The position numbers and the translations under genes are program-made. A DNA stretch of 64,000 nucleotides from Marinobacter sp. ELB17 (lineage in GTDB: Bacteria; Pseudomonadota; Gammaproteobacteria; Pseudomonadales; Oleiphilaceae): assembly GCF_000169375.1 (NCBI RefSeq), contig NZ_AAXY01000005.1, positions 186,001 through 250,000 on the forward strand, in the 5' to 3' direction. The notes beneath the pieces were generated by a model. It was not told where the DNA came from. It worked only from the letters and a program-made list of their open reading frames with translations, and searched no databases. Shown here piece after piece: positions 49,641 through 59,151 of the stretch. Position 1 is the first letter of the stretch. Every line of letters begins with the position of its first letter.

Positions 49641-50810
49641 TCAAAAGAGTGCTTCTGACAGTAACGCCTTATATATCGGCTTCAATGCGCCGAGGCTGAA
49701 ACGTTGTACATCTGGCACTGTTAATCGGTCACCATGGCCATCCACAGCCTGCTTTTCAATCAACGCCGCTGCATGAGCCGCCTCGGCCGGAATATCGTCG
49801 CCACAGTCCGGATACAAGTATGCCGGTGCAAACAACTCGGGGTAAACTTCCCTTGCCGGCACAATGGGCACACAGCCAGCGGCCACCGCCTCAAGCACCG
49901 CCAGTCCCTGAAACTCATGTAACGCGGTTGAAAGAATTACGTCCGCACTCCCCAGCCATTCGTAGTACTCGCTTCGGCTCGATGCATACCCAAACTGCAC
50001 GAGTCGATGAGCAAACTGCTGTTGGATAGTCGTCATGGCTTCGGGGACTTTGCGGAAACTTTCACCAAGGACACAGACCTGAAAAGTCACCGCTCTGCGC
50101 TCAAGTTCCTGCAGAATCGCGAGCAGCTGGTCAGGACCCTTGTCGTATTCCCAGCGCGCCGCCCACACAATTCTTAGGGGTAATGCACCAGGCCCGGGCT
50201 CAAGGCCATTGCGCCATAAACGCTCGCCCGCCTCAGGACTCTGGCGCTCCGCTTCAATGAGGAACACATGGTCATCAATGGGGACCGGCAGAACCCGGGA
50301 TTTCGCGGAAATGAGTTCGAGGGTTCCCTCCGGGATACCATCGGGCAATCGCCGGAAGAGTTGCTCAACACCCTCAAGAAAGCTACGCCGGTTCCAATCG
50401 CTGTTGAACAGCACGGCATCGGCAGCAATAGCGCTGTATAGGTTCACCATTTGAGGATCAATGCTATTGTGTTGCCCATCGGATGCCGGATAGGCAAACT
50501 GGTTTTCATGCATATAGAGCAACGCTGGCGTATGGGCCAGGTTCGGATGAAAACCCCGGACTGACGCCAGGTCGACCATGGACGTCACTAACAGCAGGTC
50601 CCAACGCTCCTTCAACAGCGGCTCGCTCAGCCAGGTCAGCGCGTTACCTCGAATCCGCCAGCGGAAAAATCTCGGCGACAGGGCAAGCACATGCCATTCG
50701 AACGCCGGCTGGCTGAGCACCAACTGCTCGCGCCAGCGACGATGGCTGCCCGCGTCATAGGCCGAAAGCAGGAGTATTCTGGGTTGTCGAAGGGCAAGCG
50801 TTTTGAGCAT
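49641..50810 (-). CDS. DUF3524 glycosyltransferase (GTDC1/tRNA-queuosine mannosyltransferase-like)
   Basis: The 389-residue GT-B protein has an N-terminal DUF3524 part (RILLLSAYDAGSHRRWREQL, FFRWRIRGNALTW, LLYMHENQFAYP) and a GT4-like C-terminal half (IVWAARWEYDKGPDQLL, HEFQGLAVLEAVAAGCVPIV). Proteins of this family modify queuosine in tRNA. Since the gene is the last of the glucosylglycerate operon, a glucosyltransferase role in osmolyte synthesis cannot be excluded. The ATG at 50810 is preferred to a TTG at 50834. Confidence 0.8.
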   Translation of the reverse strand: MLKTLALRQPRILLLSAYDAGSHRRWREQLVLSQPAFEWHVLALSPRFFRWRIRGNALTWLSEPLLKERWDLLLVTSMVDLASVRGFHPNLAHTPALLYMHENQFAYPASDGQHNSIDPQMVNLYSAIAADAVLFNSDWNRRSFLEGVEQLFRRLPDGIPEGTLELISAKSRVLPVPIDDHVFLIEAERQSPEAGERLWRNGLEPGPGALPLRIVWAARWEYDKGPDQLLAILQELERRAVTFQVCVLGESFRKVPEAMTTIQQQFAHRLVQFGYASSRSEYYEWLGSADVILSTALHEFQGLAVLEAVAAGCVPIVPAREVYPELFAPAYLYPDCGDDIPAEAAHAAALIEKQAVDGHGDRLTVPDVQRFSLGALKPIYKALLSEALF

Positions 50811-50824
50811 GAAGGCATTCTGCC

Positions 50825-52555
50825 CTACTTGCAATTAGACAACCAGACACTCTGATAGGGCTTCAGTGTGATACTGCCCGACAGGTTCTCTATGGCCATA
50901 CCCGAGATCAAGTCACACCAATGATCTGTGCCAATCAGGTTGATATCACTAAGCGCCACCTGCTGTATCTCGTCACTGATATTGTGAATGCAGAAAATAG
51001 ACTGATCCCGCCGCATACTTTGGCGCCAGAAGCCGAACAGCTGTAGCCCAAGGTGCAAGGTAAACTGGGTCGCATTGGGATGAAACGCCGCTTGCCCGCG
51101 GCGAATCGCAATCAAGCGTTTCAGTTCGTGACAGACTTTGCTGTGGTGGCTCAGCGGGTTATCCAGCTCCCGTTCCAGATCGCCAAGCTGCCACTGGCTG
51201 CGATTGATGGAACGCAAACGGCTGGTATGTTCAACCCGCTCGGTATCGTTTTCCGTCGCCAGCAAACTGTGTATGTAAAAAGCGGGTATGCCCTCCAAAG
51301 CGAGCATCACCGTGTGCGCACAAATAAATCTCTGTAGCTGCCAATGGTCCGCACCGTTCCCGGCGGTACCCTTTAACGCATCGTACAGGGCAATGTTCAC
51401 TTCGTAGGGCTGGTCCCGGCCGTCGGGCGTGCGCCGGTAGGACACATTCCCGCCGAACGAGTTCATGGTATTGATAAGCCGTTGCCTTTCCTCCTCGGTT
51501 AGCAAGCCGTCTGTGGGGCGCATGCCAATCCCGTCGTGGGACGCAATGAAGTTGAGGTAGGTGGTGCCCATCTGCGCCGGTGGCATGCTCATCAGCCAGG
51601 TTTTCAGATGTTTGCAGTCACCTGTTACCAGCGTATTGATCAGTAGCGGCGGTAACGAAAAATTATAGATTGCATGAGCTTCGTTGGCGTTGCCGAAATA
51701 GGTGAGATTCTCGCGATTGGGAACATTGGTTTCCGTAATCACCATCGCATCCGGGCTATGGTGCTCCATCAGCAAACGCAAAATCTTGATCAGTTCGTGG
51801 GTCTGTTGCAGGTGAATGCAGGGCGTACCGGGCTCTTTCCACAGGAAAGCGACGGCGTCCAGCCGAAAGATAACAACGCCGCGTTCAAGGTAATAACAGA
51901 TAATGGCCGCAAACTCGATCAGAACCTGCGGGTTGGCAAAGTTAAGGTCGACTTGATCCTCGCTAAAAGTGCACCACACATAACGCTCACCATCGTCCGT
52001 CTGAACCGGCGTGAGTACCGGTGATGTGCGCGGCCTGACCACGGCGCTCAAATCGTCGCTGGGGTTTCCCTCAAAGAAATAGTCCTTACCAGGGTCTATT
52101 CGCTTACGGAAATTTTCAAACCAACGACTGCGGGCTGACATATGGTTGACCACCAGGTCTGCCATCAGTTTGAAGTCCTGTGCGATGGCCTCAACGTCCT
52201 CCCACCCACCGTGGGACTCGTTGACCACAAGGTAATCCATTACCGAGAAACCGTCATCGGAACTGTAAGGAAAGAAGGGCAGGATGTGGACGGCGGAAAT
52301 GCTGTCAGAAAAGTGTCGATTCAGGAACTGGTGCAATGTCGCTAACGGTTTTCCCTCTCCCTGCTGCACGGTATCCGCATAGGTAATAAGCACCACATCC
52401 GATTCACTCCAGTGGCTCTGGTGCGCCGGCGGCGGAGGCTGATCCGGGCGCAACCCCATCGTTGTCAGTAGCTGCCCAGCAAGAAAGTCACAATCCAGCG
52501 CCGGATAAACAGCCTCAAGCATGCTAACCAGCTTGGATTTTAACACCTGGCTCAT
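50825..52555 (-). CDS. GH13_18 phosphorylase, probable glucosylglycerate phosphorylase
   Basis: Enzymes of the sucrose-phosphorylase subfamily split alpha-glucosides with phosphate to glucose-1-phosphate. The 576-residue TIM barrel has the catalytic trio: nucleophile Asp in FRLDAVAFLWK, acid/base Glu in MVITETNVP and the third Asp in FIASHDGIGMRP. Its operon partners are GpgS and GpgP, so glucosylglycerate is the most likely substrate. Glucosylglycerol (a known activity in Marinobacter) and sucrose are alternatives. It overlaps gpgS by 4 nt. Confidence 0.82.
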   Translation of the reverse strand: MSQVLKSKLVSMLEAVYPALDCDFLAGQLLTTMGLRPDQPPPPAHQSHWSESDVVLITYADTVQQGEGKPLATLHQFLNRHFSDSISAVHILPFFPYSSDDGFSVMDYLVVNESHGGWEDVEAIAQDFKLMADLVVNHMSARSRWFENFRKRIDPGKDYFFEGNPSDDLSAVVRPRTSPVLTPVQTDDGERYVWCTFSEDQVDLNFANPQVLIEFAAIICYYLERGVVIFRLDAVAFLWKEPGTPCIHLQQTHELIKILRLLMEHHSPDAMVITETNVPNRENLTYFGNANEAHAIYNFSLPPLLINTLVTGDCKHLKTWLMSMPPAQMGTTYLNFIASHDGIGMRPTDGLLTEEERQRLINTMNSFGGNVSYRRTPDGRDQPYEVNIALYDALKGTAGNGADHWQLQRFICAHTVMLALEGIPAFYIHSLLATENDTERVEHTSRLRSINRSQWQLGDLERELDNPLSHHSKVCHELKRLIAIRRGQAAFHPNATQFTLHLGLQLFGFWRQSMRRDQSIFCIHNISDEIQQVALSDINLIGTDHWCDLISGMAIENLSGSITLKPYQSVWLSNCK

Positions 52556-53775
52556 GGCCGATATTCCTCATTGTCCAGATCCACGGCCTCGAGCAGCTGC
52601 TCCTTGATATCGGGAATGGCACTGGCGACCCGGTTCCAGCTTGGAATAAAGGGCGTATCCATAGGATTGTCTAAAAAGTAGGCGCCCGCGCGCATAACAT
52701 TCTGAGCAAACAGCTCAACAGCCTTCTCTTCCTTGTGACGGTCAAACGTCAGGCCGTTGATAACGGCGTCGCTCTGGTAGGTCTCCACAAAATCCAGCGC
52801 AATGCGGAAATAGCTTGCTTTGATGGTGCGGAATTTCTCACTGGAAAAAATCTCGCCGTTGGTGGCTAATTTTCGAAACAGCGCCTTGGCGATATCCAGG
52901 CTCATTTTGGACAAGCCAGCACTGGCGTCTTCCGGCGAGAGTTCCTGATGCTTATGATCGTACACATCAGCAATATCCACCTGACACAACCGGTTGGTGG
53001 CGTAATTCCGCTTCATTTCCGATAGCACCCCAATCTCCAGCCCCCAGTCGCTTGGAATCCGAAGGTCGTTGATCACATCGGTACGGAATGAAAACTCCCC
53101 GGCCAGTGGGTAACGGTAACTGTCCAGATAATCCAGAAATTCGTTCGGGCCACACACTTTCTTCAGCGCACGGATCAGCGGGGTCACCAGCAGACGGCTG
53201 ACTCGCCCGTTCATCTTCCCGTCCGCGACCCGTGCGTAATAGCCTTTGCAGAACATATAGTTAAAGCCAGGATTCGCCACGGGGTAAATCAGACGCGCCA
53301 CCAAATCCCGCGAATAGGTGAGGATGTCACAATCGTGCAGCGCAACCGACTTGCTCACGCCGGAGGCCAACACATAGCCGAAGCAGTACCAGACATTGCG
53401 GCCCTTACCCATTTCCGTCGGCGCCAAACCCTGTTCACAAAGCTTCAGATCAATACCACGAAGGCGCGGGCCATCGTTCCACAGCACTTTGAAATTCTGT
53501 GGCAAATCAGAAAAGTACTCGAGAGCGTGGCGGTACTGCTTTTCATTGGCCCGGTCCAGGCCGATAACGATCTGGTCCAGATACGGCACTTTGGTGAGTT
53601 CGTGCACAATGTTTTTCAACGCCGGTCCTTCCAGTTCGGAATAGAGCGACGGCAACACCAGCGCCATAGGCCGGGACTTGCGAAAGGTCATCAGCTCGGC
53701 TTCCAGATCCTCTACCGGCCGGCGAACAAGATTATGCAGCGTGGTGATAATGCCGTTCTGATAAAAGTCACCCAT
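52552..53775 (-). CDS. gpgS: Glucosyl-3-phosphoglycerate synthase (GT81)
   Basis: This transfers glucose from an NDP-glucose to 3-phosphoglycerate, the first step of the compatible solute glucosylglycerate. The 407-residue GT-A protein has MALVLPSLYSELEGPAL, the nucleotide/metal DxD in VALHDCDILTYSRD, and the acceptor region YRYPLAGEFSFRTDV. DWGLEIGVLSEMKR then follows, all typical of GT81. It is next to its phosphatase, supporting the assignment over mannosyl-3-phosphoglycerate synthase. Confidence 0.88.
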   Translation of the reverse strand: MGDFYQNGIITTLHNLVRRPVEDLEAELMTFRKSRPMALVLPSLYSELEGPALKNIVHELTKVPYLDQIVIGLDRANEKQYRHALEYFSDLPQNFKVLWNDGPRLRGIDLKLCEQGLAPTEMGKGRNVWYCFGYVLASGVSKSVALHDCDILTYSRDLVARLIYPVANPGFNYMFCKGYYARVADGKMNGRVSRLLVTPLIRALKKVCGPNEFLDYLDSYRYPLAGEFSFRTDVINDLRIPSDWGLEIGVLSEMKRNYATNRLCQVDIADVYDHKHQELSPEDASAGLSKMSLDIAKALFRKLATNGEIFSSEKFRTIKASYFRIALDFVETYQSDAVINGLTFDRHKEEKAVELFAQNVMRAGAYFLDNPMDTPFIPSWNRVASAIPDIKEQLLEAVDLDNEEYRP

Positions 53776-53795
53776 GGCAGACCTCCTTTGCAGTG

Positions 53796-54659
53796 CTAGT
53801 ATCCGTACTCAAACAGAAGATTGAGTACGCACTCGTTCCAACCCTCAGGGCCGGGCTTGAGGGAGCGCATCGCATGCTTTTCGGAAGGCAACTGCACCTC
53901 GTCGCTATTTACCCCGCGAATGACGACCGGGATGTCTGCGGCCTCCAGCATTTGCTGATCGTTGGGGCTGTCGCCCAAGGCAATGGCCGTTATTGGCTGG
54001 TCACCATACTGCTTCTGGTATTGCTCTCTGTATTTGTCCAGCAAAAAACGGGCCCCATCGGCCTTATCAAAAATGCCCATGGCATGATAGAACCGACCGC
54101 CTTTTACCAGGCGCAGGTTTTCAGCACGCAAGGCTGCGTCAAAACGTAACCGTTCGTCCTCGCTGCCTTCCCACAGCAGCGGTTCGGTTCCTTCGCGCTC
54201 CCTGGCCCGTGCGGCTGAAGCAGGGTCCAGCCCCGTCAATTGCGCCAGCTCTTCATCAGACATATCCACAAAACTACGAAAACGTGCGCCACCGGCCCTT
54301 TGCCCGGCCAGCACCTTTAAAACCTCTGCTCTGGATGCCCCAAAACGGACGATTTGCTCACTGTGGTTGCCGAAAGTATCCGCTGGGATAACAACGGCTG
54401 CACCGTTTTCAACAACGAAAGGGTCGGTGTTTTCCAGTTGCTGACGTAATTCACGGATTTCCGCAGCGGTTTTACTGGAGTTCAGTATCAGTGGGATACC
54501 AGCCGCTGCGACCCGCTTCAACGCTGGCAATGCCTCTTGCCAGCAATGGCGGTCATAGTTGAGCAGGGTTCCATCAAGATCAGAAAATATAATCAGGCGC
54601 GGCCTGGTCACGGCAGACTCCTTGGGCGTTAAGCCTAAAAGTGAGGGCGACGCCCTCAT
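53796..54659 (-). CDS. gpgP: Glucosyl/mannosyl-3-phosphoglycerate phosphatase (HAD type IIB)
   Basis: This removes phosphate from glucosyl-3-phosphoglycerate to give glucosylglycerate. The 287-residue HAD protein has motif I IFSDLDGTLLNYD, motif II LILNSSKTAAE, the MPGP cap (FVVENGAAVVIP) and motif IV ALGDSPNDQQML. It is the first gene of the operon. The ATG at 54659 adds about 17 residues before the core; a GTG near 54612 is another possible start. The C-terminal fragment of an effector abuts its 5' side. Confidence 0.87.
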   Translation of the reverse strand: MRASPSLLGLTPKESAVTRPRLIIFSDLDGTLLNYDRHCWQEALPALKRVAAAGIPLILNSSKTAAEIRELRQQLENTDPFVVENGAAVVIPADTFGNHSEQIVRFGASRAEVLKVLAGQRAGGARFRSFVDMSDEELAQLTGLDPASAARAREREGTEPLLWEGSEDERLRFDAALRAENLRLVKGGRFYHAMGIFDKADGARFLLDKYREQYQKQYGDQPITAIALGDSPNDQQMLEAADIPVVIRGVNSDEVQLPSEKHAMRSLKPGPEGWNECVLNLLFEYGY

Positions 54660-54960
54660 TCAGTGCGCGCCCGTTAAAAACGGGCCATTTTCGTGTGTGC
54701 CGATAAGCCGCTCCCGCTCTACCAGGGAATTCATGGATGATTTAAGTATACTGGCAGGCACGTTTAGGTTCCTGTGGCTGATAAAGCGGTAAACAGACAG
54801 TTTTAGTTCTGCAGAATTCATGCCATACGGGCGGTGTATCAGGTAGATGCCGATGTTGAATATCGCCCAAGCTAAAGCAGCCGGGGCAACGATGAAGTCG
54901 GTGCATGACAGGAAAGGCAGGAAAGGCAAATCGCGTCCGTTGCCCCAATCACCATGTTCT
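54660..54960 (-). pseudogene. Decayed fragment of a VasX-like effector
   Basis: A 45-nt stretch (about 54849-54895) matches the membrane segment of the large effector near 62095-62140 and encodes APAALAWAIFNIG against VALSALAWAIFNTDD. Beyond this the sequence is not alignable by eye, and the frame runs out at the start of gpgP. It marks the left end of the effector array. Confidence 0.6.
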
Positions 54961-54974
54961 CCCTGAACATTGGT

Positions 54975-55154
54975 TTAAGTGTCTTCGCTAATCTGAGCGA
55001 AGATTTCAATAATGGGTCTTTGAGGGTTGGCTTGTTGTAGTTCCAGCACCCGCCTGCTTTGGCTTTTCAGTTCATCACTGGGTTTTGCCCACTGCTCTTC
55101 AGGCAGTTGTTTCGACCACTCAGACATTGCCCTGGGCAGCGTCTTTTGGCTCAC
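54975..55154 (-). CDS. Small hydrophilic protein after DUF6708 gene C
   Basis: A frame of 59 codons begins with GTG at 55154, overlapping the stop of the DUF6708 gene (GGTGA), or 50 codons from the ATG at 55127. It encodes MSEWSKQLPEEQWAKPSDE and ends IIEIFAQISEDT. No ribosome binding site is convincing. It could be a small accessory of the effector/immunity set or the displaced end of a longer protein. Confidence 0.4.
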   Translation of the reverse strand: MSQKTLPRAMSEWSKQLPEEQWAKPSDELKSQSRRVLELQQANPQRPIIEIFAQISEDT

Positions 55155-55912
55155 CAGGGTAGATCGTCCGGGCCCTGAAGATCTAACGGATCCTGAATCT
55201 CTTTCAGGGTATGAACGTCGTATTCCATGTAAGCGCGAATTGCTTCCCAGTTGCTGATGGCCTGGAACTGGCCGTAAGTCTGAAACTCCAAAGTGTATTT
55301 CTCGTTTGTCGCCGGATGATAGAAACCGATGCCGAACCCATACTGGCGCTGTACGCCATATTCGGTGACGCCCTGCGCTTCCGTGACCCAGGCCACCAGT
55401 TCTTCCCAAGGAACGAAAATCGGTTCTTTCTGGCCCTCTGGTACGAAACACACTTCGCGGCGTTGGCGGTTGAAGCGGGTGGGGATCACGTTTTTTAATC
55501 TGCCATAAGCCAACCAGCGAGGAAGAGATAGCATGAAGAATCCAAAGAGAGCTCCCCAAACAGCGATCCAGAAGGTAATATCAAAAACGCCTCGAAGAGC
55601 ATGACTCGCATCAGGCCAGCCATCGCCTAGCCAATAAAACATCAGAAACGCTATCAAAGGAATAAAAAAAGCAATAAACAAAAAACAAAAAAAGGGTATG
55701 CCTAGATTGGCCTGCCAGCCGAACACCGATGTCACCCCGGTCCCAAAATCCAGATGGTTATCATTCACTTCTCCCACCGCATGGCCATGATCCACTGGTG
55801 GCAGTCCTGTAGGCAGAGGTGCGGGTGACAAAAAAGTCAGCCGGCCACTCGGGAAGGGCTCGGCCCGCCCCGCGCGGGGCGTCTGCTCTGACTGAGCACA
55901 TTTCGGATTCAT
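55151..55912 (-). CDS. DUF6708 membrane protein C, probable T6SS immunity protein
   Basis: The 253-residue protein has two membrane helices (about 73-97 and 112-134) and a cytosolic C-terminal domain with RFNRQRREVCFVPEG and IFVPWEELVAWV, the DUF6708 core. It starts at the ATG at 55912, overlapping the stop of the upstream effector by one base (TGATG), so the pair is translationally coupled. Immunity against the pore-forming C-terminal half of that effector is inferred from this coupling, membrane location and repetition of the arrangement twice more in the array. Confidence 0.75.
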   Translation of the reverse strand: MNPKCAQSEQTPRAGRAEPFPSGRLTFLSPAPLPTGLPPVDHGHAVGEVNDNHLDFGTGVTSVFGWQANLGIPFFCFLFIAFFIPLIAFLMFYWLGDGWPDASHALRGVFDITFWIAVWGALFGFFMLSLPRWLAYGRLKNVIPTRFNRQRREVCFVPEGQKEPIFVPWEELVAWVTEAQGVTEYGVQRQYGFGIGFYHPATNEKYTLEFQTYGQFQAISNWEAIRAYMEYDVHTLKEIQDPLDLQGPDDLPW

Positions 55913-58900
55913 CAAAAACTATCCATCACTATGAGTGGCTGGCGGAGTTGCCGCCAGTTGATCTCCGCTTTTGGTGCCTCTTGTACGGGAGTCAAGGGGT
56001 ACCGGCTGTCAGGAGTCGCCTTCAGCATATACACAGAACTTGTGTAAGCCCCATCCGCGTGTAACGTCTCCAGTTTGACCATCAGGGCGAGCTCGCTGGT
56101 GAGGGTGCCATACCGGGTTTTCTCATGGGCCGGGGGTTTGAAGGTCAGTTGCAGGTGAACGGTATCGACCGGCTGATCTAGGCTAGCGAGGATTGCACCG
56201 CTACAGGGTACCCAGGTTTCCGGATGAAGTGAAAACATACCCCGCTCCCCCGGCTGGATTCGCCATGCGGCGATTGACACCCGATAGGGCGATTTGCCTT
56301 CCGAAGGTTCGGTCAGACTGTCCGGAGGTAAGCGGTGGCAGTTCAGCTGCAACTGGGGAGGTTCTTCATCTTTTACAGGCACCTCATCAAGGGTGACACT
56401 GTCACCAATCCGGGCAAAGGCTTCTGCATAAGCCTCAAGCGAGCTATCGTGAACACGCTCAGACTCTAGTGACCAAGGCGTTGTTTGTAGCCATCTATCC
56501 CGCTCGCTCAGGTTGTGACGGTTGTATAACCAGGTACCGCCCAATTCAAAAACAGTGAACACTAGCCCTGCCAAATTCAGGCGGGCAAACAGACTGGACA
56601 AAGTCCGGCCAGCAATGGCCCAAGCTTCAGCCCGAGCGATTCCCTTGCTGGCTTGGCGCACGGCCCGTGCCATACTTAAGGTGCGCCCTAATCCGTACGT
56701 ATTGGTAATCGCCAAGCCGCCACTACCAATCATTCCCATCACTGCGCCAGCCTGGGCTTCAACATTGCCAGTTCTGACCGCCTCCAACCAGTTGTCCCGA
56801 TGCTTGTAGGCGCTAATTCCAGCGCTGAACGCACCAAACAGATAAGCCGGGCCACCGAGCCATACATGCAGTCTCCCCATTCGGATATGCACACCAGCAA
56901 CAGCGCTGCGCTGCCATGCCTCCGCCAGCGCCCGAGCCCTGGCACTGTATGCGGTGTCCATCAACCCTTGAGAAGCAAGAAAGCCAGCCGCAATAGTCGC
57001 CAACGCGCTTTCATAAAGACGCTGTTTATCTTCCGGACTTTCTGACTCCGAACCAAGCTCGCTAGCAACATTCCATAAGATTGACAGTTGAGCCACAAAC
57101 ACCAAAACCCCAAGCCCATCCCCCATCAGGTTCACTCGGGAAGCAGAAGCCAACCCCTGCCGGAAATGCCCCACCAATCGCCCCAATTCCTGCTGATCCA
57201 ATGCCGGCAACACCAACGTCAGGCCGGCACGCCCGGTAGCGGCTGTTTCCAGTTTCAGGCCGGTGTCGATTTCCTCAACCGGACTGATAGTCGCCGCTAC
57301 ATGTTTACCGACTTCACGGTGCTTTTCACGGGCCGTCTTGAATTCAGCCACCAGTCTCTGGGCTTTTTCGGAGCGATGGCTTTGATTTGACTTGGCAACA
57401 TCGTGGTCTTTCTGAAGCTGTTTCATCTGTTGATCAAGCTGCAGCATCTTTGTGAGATTGTTCCGGAATGTCGCCAACTCGTCTTGCGACGCAATGCGAA
57501 ATTCCGCCTTGCCCTGATCTATAGCGTCCAGCATGCCACGCTTGAAAAAATATGGCAGGTCCCGGAAAAGATCATCCAGCTCTGGCAAGGTCTGGCTTCC
57601 AATCGCCTCGTATAGCTTCCCGATAGCACGTCCTTTGGCCAAGGCAATCGCTGGCGCAAAGGTGTCTCCCACTGCACCTGCTTTTTGTTGGATCAGCTTT
57701 GAGTAGTCGGTGAAGTCCGGCAGTTTGCCCTTTTCTGCGGCTCTTATTTTTTGCGCCCAGTTCGCCGCTTTGGTTACGACCTCGTAGCCAGCTTTGCTGA
57801 CAATAGCGTAGGTTTTCGCCAGCTCACCGTCTGCCGACCGGTCGTTCTTTGGCAGAGTCTGGAACAGTGGGCGGCTGTATTGAGGGTGCGTGTTCAGCCA
57901 CTCCAACACGCCCTCGTTCGCCTCATCGGAACGGCAGATGTCTTTAAGGCAAGCGTATTCAAGGTCCAGTGCGGCCTCGATCTGCGCCTTATCTGCCGGG
58001 TCAAAATACCAGGTTGCCTTCTGATAACGATTATTTGTCAGCAGTTGTACACGGTCAGTGGTTATGGCCGTCAACAAAGACTGCCAGCGGGCCAGTTTCG
58101 CTCGCTGGCCTGCCATGAACTGGTCCATGGCCTCGCGGTCAATCAGGTCGTTGATTCCACGATGCCCGAAACCCTCCCCTTCCAGAATCGTCTTCAAATG
58201 CTCGCGGTGACTTTTCGTCAAAGCGCCAATTCCGGCAATGTGGGCGTCTACAAAATCCGGCTGCGCCCCTTCCATAGCTTGTCGCAAATACCACTCGTCT
58301 ACCACTCTCCGCATTTTGGGAACAATGCTGTAAGCGTTAGTCCGGTTGGCTGTAGACCGAATTTCTTCGACTCTCGATTTAACTTCAGCAGGAAGAGATG
58401 CGTCGTTGGGGCCGGGTCGGCGCTCGTCTCCTTGTCTTTTTAAGGCTGCCAGTAGCGCCGACTGAGTATCTGAACGATCACTTTCCGACATAGCCTCCAG
58501 ATCCTGCCGCATGGATGCCATGGCAGGGTGATTTGAATTGGCCATCATGGAGTCCAGACCCTGTGCATTCAGCAGGGTCATTGACTCAATCAGCGTACCA
58601 AGAAAATAGTCTCGCTCGTTGTTGCCTTCTTCTGCCCAGTTCTCAATCCATCCCACCACGTCGTCCTGATGCTGAGCCAGATCCAGCATAACGCCTACGT
58701 CATCTCGCAGAACCAGACAGAGGCAGTTAGAGGTATCATCTATCCCCTGCTGTTTGATCAACTTGCCAAGCCGGCTTCTGTGGTAATAGGGCTGATTTTC
58801 CCAGTGGTAGAATTCGCCTTCCTGCGGGTGAGCACCTTCGGGTGGTTCCGGAGCATTGTCTTCGGCAAATTCGGCAACCCGCGCCTTCGCCTGATCCGGG

Positions 58901-59151
58901 GTGAGCAGGAATTCGCCGCCACTCAGCGGTGAGGCACTGGCAAGATCGACTCTTTGTAACAGCTCAGCACACTCTTCCGGATCATCCAGCACCTGCGCTT
59001 TTTTCCGCGCTGTCCACGCCATCTCAGAAAAAGCGACGTACAGCGTGTGAGAGATCGGGTATTCCAGCTTGCCGCCGTTATGTCCTGTAAGTTCACCGTC
59101 TTCATGCAGGTACTCGTGGAGCTCTTCTGAGTCAGCATCTTTAGCTATTGG
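55912..59151 (-). pseudogene. VasX-like T6SS effector lacking its N terminus
   Basis: The open frame runs from the stop codon of DUF6708 gene B (59152-59154) without a nearby start. The first ATG is at 59022 (1036 codons). The first residues (GELTGHNGGKLEYP, YVAFSEMAWTARKKAQ) belong to the middle of the VasX N-terminal domain, so that domain's first half is absent. The C-terminal half has several hydrophobic segments (about residues 640-665, 740-760, 785-805, 830-850), consistent with colicin-like pore formation, then a soluble beta-rich tail. It may be inactive, or may still supply toxin C-terminal sequence. Confidence 0.8.

Noticed and set aside
55160..55559. Upstream part of the leftward frame ending at 54975, overlapping DUF6708 C
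   Set aside because: It is a second frame within a clear gene and shows no recognisable protein features; only the part after the DUF6708 stop was kept.
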